Below are positions 30,713 to 39,274 of a DNA stretch of 64,000 nucleotides, in pieces. The notes beneath the pieces were generated by a model. It was given only the letters and a program-made list of their open reading frames with translations, had not been told where the DNA came from and made no database searches. The translations under genes and the position numbers were made by a program. The stretch is from Arsenophonus sp031446105 (GTDB lineage Bacteria > Pseudomonadota > Gammaproteobacteria > Enterobacterales > Enterobacteriaceae). Position 1 is the first letter of the stretch, and the number at the start of each line of letters is the position of its first letter. The DNA is taken from NCBI GenBank assembly GCA_031446105.1, contig CP132907.1, forward strand, positions 620,001-684,000, written 5' to 3'.

Positions 30713-32581
30713 ATGAGTATTGATATCACTTTCTATCCAATTTTATCACAAATAAATACACCAAAAGAACTACGACTTTTACCAATAAAAAATTTAGAAA
30801 AATTATGTCAAGAATTAAGAGAATTTTTATTAAAAACTATAAGCCTTTCTAGTGGACATTTTGCTTCTGGATTAGGCACTATTGAATTGACTGTTGCTTT
30901 ACATTATGTATATAAAACACCATTTGATAATCTCATTTGGGATGTAGGACATCAAGCATATCCACATAAAATATTAACCGGCCGCCGTGATGTAATTTGT
31001 ACAATCAGAAAAAAAAATGGTTTACATCCATTTCCTTGTCGTACAGAAAGCGAATATGATAGTTTCAGCGTCGGACATTCATCAACTTCTATAAGCGCAG
31101 GATTAGGAATGGCAGTAGCTGCAGAATATGAAAACAAAAATAGAAAAACCGTTTGCATAATTGGTGATGGGGCAATTACTGCAGGTATCGCTTTTGAAGC
31201 AATGAATCATGCCGGTGATATCCATAAAGATATACTTGTAATTCTAAATGATAACAAAATGTCTATTTCAAAAAATGTTGGTGCATTAAATCATTATTTA
31301 TCAAAAATTGTATCTCATCATTTATATTTTAACTTAAATGAAAAAAGAAAAAAAATATTTTCTAATATACCACCGATTAATTTTTTTTTACAAAAAATAG
31401 ACAAATATCTAAAAGGAATAATAGCACCAAGTACTATATTTGAAAAATTAGGATTTAATTATATCGGACCAATTTATGGTCATGATGTATTAAAATTGGT
31501 ACATACATTAAAAAATATTCGTAAACTAAAAGGTCCAAAACTTTTACATATAATTACAAAAAAAGGAAAAGGTTATAAACCAGCTGAAAAAGATCCAATT
31601 ACCTGGCATGCTGTACCTAAATTTAATTTATCAAGTTTCTCTTTACCTAAAAATAATAATACTCAATTAACTTTTTCAGAAATTTTTGGTAACTGGTTAT
31701 GTGAAGAAGCAGCAAATGATCCTAAACTAATAGCAATTACACCAGCCATGAAAGAAGGATCAGGAATGGTTAAATTTTCACAAACTTATCCAAAACAATA
31801 TTTTGATGTAGCTATTGCTGAACAACATGCTGTTACTTTTGCAGCCGGTCTTGCAATTGGAGGCTATAAACCTGTTGTTGCCATTTATTCTACTTTTTTG
31901 CAACGCGCATATGATCAAGTTATTCATGATATAGCTATTCAAAAATTACCTATTCTTTTTGCTATCGACAGAGCAGGTATAGTTGGAGAAGATGGACAAA
32001 CTCACCAAGGTGCTTTTGATTTATCTTTTTTACGTTGTTTACCTAATATGATTATTATGTCTCCTAGCAATGAAAATGAATGTCGACAAATGTTACATAC
32101 TGCTTATCATTATAAAAAGGGGCCAACAGCAGTGCGATATCCAAAAGGAGTGGGGTCTGGTATCGCTTTAAAACCTTTGTCAAAAATTCAAATTGGCAAA
32201 GGTTTAATTTGTAGAAAAGGAAAAAAAATTGCAATTATTAATTTTGGAACATTACTCATTGAAGCTATTAAAGTAGGAGAGATGCTCAATACAACAGTTG
32301 TTGACATGAGATTTGTAAAACCTTTAGATGAAAAATTAATACTAAAAATAATAAAAAAACATAAATTATTAGTAACGTTAGAAGAAAATTCAATTATTGG
32401 TGGAGCTGGAAGCGGTGTCAATGAATTTTTATTACAAAATAATTATATGATATCTGTAATTAATCTAGGTTTACCGGATAAATTTATAAAACAAGGAAAT
32501 AAAAAAGAAATACAGACTGAATTAGGTCTTGATTCAAAAGGAATAATACAAGCAATTAAAAAATTTTATAATAAAAAATAA
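30713..32581 (+). CDS. dxs: 1-deoxy-D-xylulose-5-phosphate synthase
   Basis: Thiamine-diphosphate enzyme joining pyruvate and glyceraldehyde-3-phosphate, first step of the MEP isoprenoid pathway (and source of DXP for vitamin B6 and thiamine). 622 residues (620 in E. coli). ThDP motif GDGAITAGIAFEAMNHAG with NDN further on (about 150-180), SSGHFASGLGTIELTVALHY near the start, catalytic Glu in AIAEQHAVTFAAG near 370, and transketolase C-terminal domain with EENSIIGGAGSGVNE. All blocks align without gaps. No strong ribosome site. Neighbour ispA uses the pathway end products. Confidence 0.97.
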   Translation: MSIDITFYPILSQINTPKELRLLPIKNLEKLCQELREFLLKTISLSSGHFASGLGTIELTVALHYVYKTPFDNLIWDVGHQAYPHKILTGRRDVICTIRKKNGLHPFPCRTESEYDSFSVGHSSTSISAGLGMAVAAEYENKNRKTVCIIGDGAITAGIAFEAMNHAGDIHKDILVILNDNKMSISKNVGALNHYLSKIVSHHLYFNLNEKRKKIFSNIPPINFFLQKIDKYLKGIIAPSTIFEKLGFNYIGPIYGHDVLKLVHTLKNIRKLKGPKLLHIITKKGKGYKPAEKDPITWHAVPKFNLSSFSLPKNNNTQLTFSEIFGNWLCEEAANDPKLIAITPAMKEGSGMVKFSQTYPKQYFDVAIAEQHAVTFAAGLAIGGYKPVVAIYSTFLQRAYDQVIHDIAIQKLPILFAIDRAGIVGEDGQTHQGAFDLSFLRCLPNMIIMSPSNENECRQMLHTAYHYKKGPTAVRYPKGVGSGIALKPLSKIQIGKGLICRKGKKIAIINFGTLLIEAIKVGEMLNTTVVDMRFVKPLDEKLILKIIKKHKLLVTLEENSIIGGAGSGVNEFLLQNNYMISVINLGLPDKFIKQGNKKEIQTELGLDSKGIIQAIKKFYNKK

Positions 32582-32630
32582 AAAAAATTAAAAAACATAA
32601 AAAATGATAAAAATAAGTAATTAAAAAAAA

Positions 32631-33119
32631 TCAAAAAAATAATATAGAATATTGTATTATTAATAAACTAATTATAGAAAAAAAAGATGCTATTAAATCA
32701 TCTAACATGATACCAAAACCTCCTAATATTTTTTTATGAAAAAAAATAATAGGCCAAGGTTTCAATATATCAAAAAATCGGAAAATAACAAATGCTATTA
32801 ATAACCATTTTAAATTAACGATATCAATAGACATAAGTGTTAACCACATTCCAACAAATTCATCCCAAACAATACTGCTATGATCGTATATTTTTATAGC
32901 ATCTGAAATTTTTTGACAAATTATAATACCTACAAAAAAAAAGAAAAAAATAAAAAAAAGATGCAACCAAATTGGCATTAACCAATGCATAAATAACCAA
33001 AATGGAATAGAAAATAATGAACCTATTGTCCCTGGAGCAAATGGAAATAAACCACTACCAAATCCAGTTCCAAATAAATATAAAGGATGAAAAAGACTTA
33101 AAAAAGATTTTTTATCCAT
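32631..33119 (-). CDS. pgpA: Phosphatidylglycerophosphatase A
   Basis: Inner-membrane phosphatase that converts phosphatidylglycerol phosphate to phosphatidylglycerol. 162 residues (172 in E. coli). Characteristic blocks are FGSGLFPFAPGTIGSL near 19-35, IVWDEFVGMWLTL near 82-94, FRFFDILKPWPI near 113-124 and GGFGIMLDDLIAS near 133-145, with about three to four membrane helices. thiL, which directly precedes it in E. coli, is missing. Confidence 0.94.
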   Translation of the reverse strand: MDKKSFLSLFHPLYLFGTGFGSGLFPFAPGTIGSLFSIPFWLFMHWLMPIWLHLFFIFFFFFVGIIICQKISDAIKIYDHSSIVWDEFVGMWLTLMSIDIVNLKWLLIAFVIFRFFDILKPWPIIFFHKKILGGFGIMLDDLIASFFSIISLLIIQYSILFF

Positions 33120-33407
33120 AATTTTTAAAATAAATTTTTTTAAAAAATTGTTGTAAAAATAGATTTTAAAAGTTTAGAATTTATTTTTAAATAAAAAAAT
33201 ATACTATTAAAATCATAAATAATATTAAATTAAGATTTATATTAATAAATAATTAAAACATACAATTTTTTGTATTAAATTACTTTATAAAAATAAATTT
33301 TTTATAATTTTAAAAAAATAATATTTATTATTAATGTTTTTAAAATGATAAAAAAATAAAAAACAAATAAAAAAATTATTTTTTAAACAAATTTATATTG
33401 TAAAATA

Positions 33408-33821
33408 TTACTTTTTACGTGCAATATTAATAACTTTATCTAAAATAGCATTAACAAATATATGGCTTTTTTCTGCACCAAAAACTTTTGATAATTCAAT
33501 GGCTTCATTAATAATAACTTTATATGGTACATCATTACAATAAAAAAGCTCAAAAGTGGCTAAACGTAAAACAGATTTTTCTATATAACCAAGTTGCTTA
33601 ATATTACGAAAAAGATAAGGAGTAATTTTTTTATCTAATTCAGAAACATTATTGGATACACCATTTACTAATTCATGAAAATAAGAAATATCAACATTAG
33701 ACATATCTTGTTCAGAAAAAAAACTTATTTTAATATCATCAATACTATTTCCTGATAATTCCCATGAGTAAATCGCTTGTACAGCGCACTCTCGTGCTCT
33801 ATGACGAGTAGTAAATTTCAC
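33408..33821 (-). CDS. nusB: Transcription antitermination factor NusB
   Basis: All-helical RNA-binding protein that with S10 (NusE) binds boxA RNA for rRNA antitermination. 137 residues (139 in E. coli). RHRARECAVQAIYSWELSGN at 5-24 is the boxA-binding arginine-rich start; ELFYCNDVPYKVIINEAIELSK and the end KSHIFVNAILDKV match the family. It lies 24 bp after ribH with an AGGAAAATTT site, the E. coli ribD-ribH-nusB order. Confidence 0.96.
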   Translation of the reverse strand: MKFTTRHRARECAVQAIYSWELSGNSIDDIKISFFSEQDMSNVDISYFHELVNGVSNNVSELDKKITPYLFRNIKQLGYIEKSVLRLATFELFYCNDVPYKVIINEAIELSKVFGAEKSHIFVNAILDKVINIARKK

Positions 33822-33845
33822 AAATTTTCCTATTTTTAAGAAATA

Positions 33846-34316
33846 TTAACCTTTAATATCATGAATTATATTAATCATTTCAAGTACAGATAAAGCAGCA
33901 TCCACACCTTTATTTCCAAATTTAGTACCTGAACGCTCAATTGCTTGTTCAATATTTTCTGTTATTAAGACCCCAAACCCAACAGGAATATTACTGCTCA
34001 TAACAATATTATGAATTCCAGAACTACATATATCAAAAAGATATGAAAAATGTTGTGTTTCACCACGTATAATAGTAGAGAGTGCAATAATTCCGTCATA
34101 TTTTTTTGTATCTGATAATGTTTTAATTACCAAAGGAAGTTCATAAGATCCTGGTAACCAGACTACTGTAATATTTTCTTTTTTTACAAAACCAACACGT
34201 TCTAAAGTATCAATAGCTCCTTTTAATAAACTACTATTTATGAAATGATTAAAACGTGCGATAGCTATTGCTATACGCGCTTTAGGTGCTGTTAAAAAAC
34301 TTTTTATGATATTCAT
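33846..34316 (-). CDS. ribH: 6,7-dimethyl-8-ribityllumazine synthase
   Basis: Icosahedral enzyme of riboflavin synthesis that condenses 5-amino-6-ribitylaminouracil with dihydroxybutanone phosphate (called ribE in E. coli). 156 residues, same as E. coli. Substrate-site pieces are IAIARFNHFINSSLLKGA near 17-34, VWLPGSYELPLV near 53-64, STIIRGETQHFSYL near 80-93 with the catalytic histidine, and GFGVLITENIEQAIERSG near 113-130. Indicates B2 provisioning ability together with ribD. Confidence 0.97.
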   Translation of the reverse strand: MNIIKSFLTAPKARIAIAIARFNHFINSSLLKGAIDTLERVGFVKKENITVVWLPGSYELPLVIKTLSDTKKYDGIIALSTIIRGETQHFSYLFDICSSGIHNIVMSSNIPVGFGVLITENIEQAIERSGTKFGNKGVDAALSVLEMINIIHDIKG

Positions 34317-34455
34317 AAAATCTCTTATTTTAAAGTTAAAAATTAAATTAATAATAACATATTTTTTATATTAAATTTTATGCAAATATATTAATAATAT
34401 TTTTGATTATGTACTTCTATAAAATTTACTAAATATATTATCATTATAAAAAAAT

Positions 34456-35565
34456 CTACAATGGTCGTAATCTTAAACGCACATCAAAACCAATAGATTC
34501 AATATTAATAAATTTAAACAAAGCAGCATGACTTATTTTTTTTAATTCTGGTATATTAAATAAACCTTTTGCACGCTCACCTAAAATTTTAGGGGAAATA
34601 TATATAATTAATTCATCAATTAATTTTAATCGTAATAAAGAACCAGCTAATGTTGATCCACTTTCAATAAGAATTGAATTAATATTCCGTTTGCCAAGTT
34701 CTGTCATTATTAATATCAAATCAAATTCTTTCTTATAACTAGGTATAATAATTTCTTTTACATTATCAACAAAATTGTGTAAAATTGATTGAGAACGAAT
34801 CAACCAACATTCCCCACCAACTTTTGTAATTAAATGTTCCGAAGTAATTTGATTATTTCTATCTAAAACAATTCTTATTGGCTGTCGAATGTGTTTTTTA
34901 GGATAAATATTTTTTAATTTAGATGTAAAATTTTCCCAACGAACATTTAAAGAAGGATTATCACTAATAACTGTGCTACTAGTAGTTAAAACTGCACTAA
35001 CTTTTGCTCTAAAATTTTGTACATCTTTTCGAGATTGCAAAGAAGTTAACCATTTACTTTTACCTGAATTAAGTGCTGTCTTACCATCAAGTGATGCCGC
35101 TAATTTAAGTTGTACATATGGAAAACCAGTACGCATTCGTTTTAAAAAACCTCTGTTTAAATCCTCTGCTTCTTTTATTAATAAACCATTAAATACTTGT
35201 ATTCCAGCTTTTTTTAATTTTAAGATACCACGTCCTCTAATTTTAGGATTAGGATCTTTCATAGAAATATAAACACAACTTATTCCTGCATGAATTAAAG
35301 CATCAACACAGGGAGGAGTTTTTCCATAATGACTACAAGGTTCTAATGTAACATAAGCCGTTGCACCTTGAGCTCTTTTACCAGCCATTTTTAAAGCATT
35401 AACCTCAGCATGTGATCCTCCTGCTTTATAATGAAAACCCTCACCAACAATTTCATCATTATAAACAATGACACATCCAACATTTGGATTTGGAGATGTA
35501 GTAAATTGTCCTTTTTTTGCTAAAAATAATGCACGGTGCATAAATTTTTTTTTGCACAATATCAT
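34456..35565 (-). CDS. ribD: Bifunctional riboflavin deaminase/reductase RibD
   Basis: Performs the second and third steps of the riboflavin pathway: zinc-dependent deamination of the pyrimidine, then NADPH reduction of the ribosyl chain. 369 residues (367 in E. coli). Deaminase domain (1-145) has the zinc motif His52-Ala-Glu54 (SHAEVNAL), Cys77 (EPCSHYGKTPPC) and Cys86. The reductase domain (about 150-369) begins PYVQLKLAASLDGKTAL and includes RIVLDRNNQI and LIESGSTLAGSLL. An AGGA site precedes the ATG. Both domains are complete, so the gene looks functional. Confidence 0.97.
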   Translation of the reverse strand: MILCKKKFMHRALFLAKKGQFTTSPNPNVGCVIVYNDEIVGEGFHYKAGGSHAEVNALKMAGKRAQGATAYVTLEPCSHYGKTPPCVDALIHAGISCVYISMKDPNPKIRGRGILKLKKAGIQVFNGLLIKEAEDLNRGFLKRMRTGFPYVQLKLAASLDGKTALNSGKSKWLTSLQSRKDVQNFRAKVSAVLTTSSTVISDNPSLNVRWENFTSKLKNIYPKKHIRQPIRIVLDRNNQITSEHLITKVGGECWLIRSQSILHNFVDNVKEIIIPSYKKEFDLILIMTELGKRNINSILIESGSTLAGSLLRLKLIDELIIYISPKILGERAKGLFNIPELKKISHAALFKFINIESIGFDVRLRLRPL

Positions 35566-36079
35566 TTTTAATCCTGTAAAATAACATTTTTTTAAAAAAA
35601 ATTAAATATATCTTCAAAATTACAATATAAAAAAACTTGCATAAGAAAATTTATTTATTTTTTAATGTTACTATTACTTTCTTCTTATTTTATATTTTAA
35701 AATTTTTTATTTTCTTATTTTTCGTAAAAAAATCACTATTATATAGTTATTTCTAAATTACTAAAAATTATAAATAATTTTTTTAATAATCTTTTTATAT
35801 CTTTTTTACCTTATATATCAAATTATTTAAATGTATTAGCAATTTTTCTATAAGATAAAGATAAATAAACATAATCAATCTATTTAAAATAGTAATATTA
35901 CCTTTATGATATAAAAATGCATGCTCAACTAATCTTTTAAATTATCTTCAAATAAAATCTATATATTTAATATTAAAAGAAATACAAGAATTAGATACAT
36001 TTTCTTTATTATATTTTTACTAATCTATACAAAAAATTATTAACAGATTAAAATCAATACAAATAATAATTAATAATAC
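35566..36079. other. Gap between ribD and secF, with a possible nrdR remnant
   Basis: About 510 bp. In E. coli nrdR, yajI, tsx and yajD lie between ribD and secF. The first 270 bp are featureless A/T. The part at 35845-36010 may be the remains of nrdR (separate entry). Confidence 0.45.
35845..36010 (-). pseudogene. Possible remnant of nrdR
   Basis: On the minus strand, FEDNLKD followed by a stop and LSMHF recalls FNEEKLRSGMLRAL of the NrdR ATP-cone, and after a frame change IDYVYLSLSYRKIANTFK recalls [20 protein letters not shown] near the NrdR C-terminus. Spacing is about right and nrdR is the gene expected just upstream of ribD. Stops and frame changes are frequent, so it would be dead. 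The match is by eye over short, degenerate pieces and could be chance. Confidence 0.35.
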
Positions 36080-37045
36080 TTATTTTAAAAAATTTTCATT
36101 ATTCTCTTCTTTTAATAAAATTATTGGAAATAAATGTTTTCGTTCTATTCCCATAATTAAAGCTAATGAAGAAGCAACATAAATTGAAGAAATACTTCCA
36201 ATAATTACACCAATTAAAAATACCAATGAAAATCCTTTAAGCATTAAACCACCAAATATATAAAGCATCAATACCACCAATAAAGTACTTATTGATGTAA
36301 TTAATGTTCTTTTTAATGTTTGTGTTAAAGAAAGATTAATTATCCAATAAGAAGATACATGATGTATTTTATAAAAATTTTCACGAATACGATCAAAAAT
36401 AACAATACTATCATTTAATGAATACCCTATTACTGACATTAATGCAGCAAGAATGGTCATATTAAATTCAATTTGAAATAACGATAATATCCCTAATATA
36501 AACATTATATCGTGTATTAACGTAATTACAGTAGCAGATGCTAAACGCCACTCAAAACGTACACAGATATAAATTAAAATTCCAATAAAAGCAGATAAAA
36601 TAGCTATTAGTCCTTTTTTAACTAATTCATCTCCTACACTCGGTCCAACAAATTCAATTCTCTTTAAAATAGCTTTATTGTCAATATTTTTATGAATTAT
36701 AGAAATAATAGATTTATCAATTGTTTTATCTTTTAAATTTTGATTAGGAGGCAAGCGAATAATAATATTATAAACACTGCCAAAATGCTGAATTAATAAT
36801 TTTTTATGACCATAAAACATTAAATTTTCTCTAACTTTATCTAAATTTATCAATTTACTAAAACTAATTTCAATAACCGTACCACCGGTAAATTCTAATC
36901 CCAAATAAAAACCCTTTAATGTAATAATAGTCGATGAAATAACAACTAAAAAAATTGAAATAAAAAATGCAAAAAAATTTAAAGACATGAAATTAATAAT
37001 TTTATATTTATTATTTAAACAGTTTATTGTATAACTTTGCAACAC
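36080..37045 (-). CDS. secF: Protein translocase subunit SecF
   Basis: Inner-membrane RND-type subunit that with SecD and YajC uses proton motive force to aid late steps of Sec export. 321 residues from the GTG at 37045 (323 in E. coli). Six membrane helices; signatures GFYLGLEFTGGTVIEISF near 40-57, VGDELVKKGLIAILSAF near 135, and SVIGYSLNDSIVIFDRIREN near 200-220. I chose GTG because AAGGAATT stands 5-8 bases ahead and the protein then starts like E. coli (..YTI..LN); a longer frame back to 37102 would overlap secD and lacks a ribosome site. 22 bp from secD. Confidence 0.95.
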   Translation of the reverse strand: MLQSYTINCLNNKYKIINFMSLNFFAFFISIFLVVISSTIITLKGFYLGLEFTGGTVIEISFSKLINLDKVRENLMFYGHKKLLIQHFGSVYNIIIRLPPNQNLKDKTIDKSIISIIHKNIDNKAILKRIEFVGPSVGDELVKKGLIAILSAFIGILIYICVRFEWRLASATVITLIHDIMFILGILSLFQIEFNMTILAALMSVIGYSLNDSIVIFDRIRENFYKIHHVSSYWIINLSLTQTLKRTLITSISTLLVVLMLYIFGGLMLKGFSLVFLIGVIIGSISSIYVASSLALIMGIERKHLFPIILLKEENNENFLK

Positions 37046-37067
37046 AATTAAATTCCTTAAAAATTTC

Positions 37068-38915
37068 TTAAATGGATAGCTTTTTAATTTTTTTACCACC
37101 ATATAATAAATTCACAAAAGCACGGGTCAATATAATTGAAGTAAACATGGATGTTAAAATACCAATAATTGTCGTGATAGCAAAACCTTTAATAAAACCA
37201 GAACCTACTAAATATAAAATTATTGATGTAATACCAGTAGTTAAATTTGCATCTAAAATACTAGAAAATGAACCTCTATACCCTTCATTAATAGCTTGTT
37301 GTACAGATCGACCATTTCTTAATTCTTCTTTAATACGTTCATTTATTAATACTGTAGCATCAACAGATATAGCAACAATTAAAACAATACCAGCAATTCC
37401 TGGCATAGTTAAAGCAACTCCTGGTAATATGGACATAATACCAGCTATTAAAACTAAATTTGCTAACAAAGCAAAACTTGCGATAATACCAAACTTACGG
37501 TAATAAATAACCAAAAATAACATAGAAATCAATAAACCTGATAATGATGCTTTAATACCTTCTTTTATATTTTGTAATCCTAATGCTGGTCCAATTGTGA
37601 TTTCTTGAATAATTTTAATAGGTGCAACCAATGCACCAGACCTTAATAATAACGATAATTGACGAGCTTCTGTTGGATTGCTAATACCAGTAATGCGAAA
37701 TTTGTTGCTAAAGTAACTAGAAATTTTAGCAATATTAATAATTTTTTCATCTTTTACTAAAATTACATCACCATTAACATTTTTTTTTCCAGTATCTTTG
37801 TACTCTACTAATAAAGTCGCAATAATTTTATTTTGATGATCACGTGTAAAATTAGACATAATAGAACCGCCGATATGATCCAAAATAATACTAACTTGTG
37901 CATTACCCATATCATCAAAATCATATTTTGCATTGGTAATATGATCACCAGTTAAAATTATTTTTTTATACAATAACACAGAATGACCATCACGAGTATA
38001 TTTTATTTCTGAGTCATTAGGAGGAATATAAAAATTATGCATAAAAGAATTATTATCAATATCTGTATTAACTAACCTGAATTCCAGCATAGCTGTTGCA
38101 CTTAGGATTTCTTTAGCTCTTGCAGTATCTTGAATACCAGGCAATTCAACAATAATACAATCACCTTGTCGTTGTATTAACGGTTCCATAATTCCTAATT
38201 GATTAATACGATTACGAATAATATTAAGATTTTGAGATAATGCATAATCTCTGGCTTTTTGAAATCTTTCATTTTTTAGTGATATAATTAATTTACTGCT
38301 TTTAATTTCAAAAAAGAAATCATTATAAAGACTTTTTAAATGATTTTTTGATGTTAAGCATTCATAATTATCATGAAAACGCACTTCAATTCCATAATTA
38401 TTAATTTTACGTATACTTGAATATGATATTTTTTGTTTACGTAAATCATTGCTAATACTATCAATTGTATATTCTTGTAATTGATTTAAAATTTTATCTA
38501 TATCTACCGATATTAAAAAATGCACACCACCACGTAAATCTAAACCTAATTTCATAGGTTCAGCACCTAAAAATTTTAACCAATGAGGTGTAAGAGGCGC
38601 TAAATTTAAAGCAATAACATAATTTTCTTTTAAATTAGATAGCAAAATATCTCTTGCATTAAGTTGTAAATTTACATTATCAAAACAAATAAGAATTTCA
38701 TCATTTTTTAACTTTACTGATTTAATATCTACTTTTTCTTTTTGTAAAATACTAACAATCTGATTTAAAATTTCTTTATTTGCAAGATTCCCCCTTACGC
38801 CAACAATTTGAATAGCCGGGTCTTCTCCAAAAAAATTTGGTAGTGCATAGATTATGCTAATAATTAAAACACTTATTATAAAAAAATTTTTCCATAAAGG
38901 ATAACGATTTAACAA
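37068..38915 (-). CDS. secD: Protein translocase subunit SecD
   Basis: Partner of SecF with a large periplasmic domain. 615 residues, the E. coli length. An N-terminal membrane helix (LWKNFFIISVLIISIIYALPNFFG) is followed by the periplasmic P1 domain (MKLGLDLRGGVHFLISVD near 115-130; NIIRNRINQLGIMEPLIQRQG near 225) and five C-terminal helices with GIAGIVLIVAISVDATVLINER near 505-525 containing the conserved Asp of the proton path. The gene order yajC-secD-secF is the E. coli operon. Confidence 0.97.
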   Translation of the reverse strand: MLNRYPLWKNFFIISVLIISIIYALPNFFGEDPAIQIVGVRGNLANKEILNQIVSILQKEKVDIKSVKLKNDEILICFDNVNLQLNARDILLSNLKENYVIALNLAPLTPHWLKFLGAEPMKLGLDLRGGVHFLISVDIDKILNQLQEYTIDSISNDLRKQKISYSSIRKINNYGIEVRFHDNYECLTSKNHLKSLYNDFFFEIKSSKLIISLKNERFQKARDYALSQNLNIIRNRINQLGIMEPLIQRQGDCIIVELPGIQDTARAKEILSATAMLEFRLVNTDIDNNSFMHNFYIPPNDSEIKYTRDGHSVLLYKKIILTGDHITNAKYDFDDMGNAQVSIILDHIGGSIMSNFTRDHQNKIIATLLVEYKDTGKKNVNGDVILVKDEKIINIAKISSYFSNKFRITGISNPTEARQLSLLLRSGALVAPIKIIQEITIGPALGLQNIKEGIKASLSGLLISMLFLVIYYRKFGIIASFALLANLVLIAGIMSILPGVALTMPGIAGIVLIVAISVDATVLINERIKEELRNGRSVQQAINEGYRGSFSSILDANLTTGITSIILYLVGSGFIKGFAITTIIGILTSMFTSIILTRAFVNLLYGGKKIKKLSI

Positions 38916-38938
38916 GATAATTTTATAACCTTTTAAAA

Positions 38939-39274
38939 TTAAATAAATTTAATTGTACCTTTTGGTAATACTGCTGTCACAAAATCTCGTCTAATAGTCA
39001 CTTCATTTGTATCATTTAATGCAAGAATAATATACCCTTTTTCAGATATTTTTGTAACACGACCAATAATTCCACCTGTTGTTAATATTTCATCACCTTT
39101 TGAAATAGAATCTATTAATTTTTTATGTTCTTTAGCACGTTTTTGCTGTGGCCGTAAAATCATAAAATAAAAAATTAATCCAAAAATAACTAACATAATA
39201 ATTAAAGAATAAGTGTTTTCTTGAGATTTAACATCCACATGAGCTACTGCTTCGGAAATAAAAAAATTCATCAA
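38939..39274 (-). CDS. yajC: Sec translocon accessory protein YajC
   Basis: Small single-helix inner-membrane protein in the SecDF-YajC complex. 111 residues (110 in E. coli). Membrane helix at about 22-41 (YSLIIMLVIFGLIFYFMILR), then RPQQKRAKEHKKLIDSISKG and GDEILTTGGIIGRVTKI. An AGGAAAAATTT site precedes two adjacent ATGs. 23 bp ahead of secD. tgt and queA, upstream in E. coli, are missing. Confidence 0.96.
   Translation of the reverse strand: MMNFFISEAVAHVDVKSQENTYSLIIMLVIFGLIFYFMILRPQQKRAKEHKKLIDSISKGDEILTTGGIIGRVTKISEKGYIILALNDTNEVTIRRDFVTAVLPKGTIKFI

Noticed and set aside
36080..37102. Longer secF beginning inside secD
   Set aside because: The extra residues have no SecF similarity, and AAGGAATT before GTG 37045 gives the E. 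coli-like start.
37072..37503. Long plus-strand open frame opposite secD
   Set aside because: It is the antisense of a conserved SecD region; AT-poor codon patterns of conserved membrane genes leave the opposite strand open. No ribosome site or family match.
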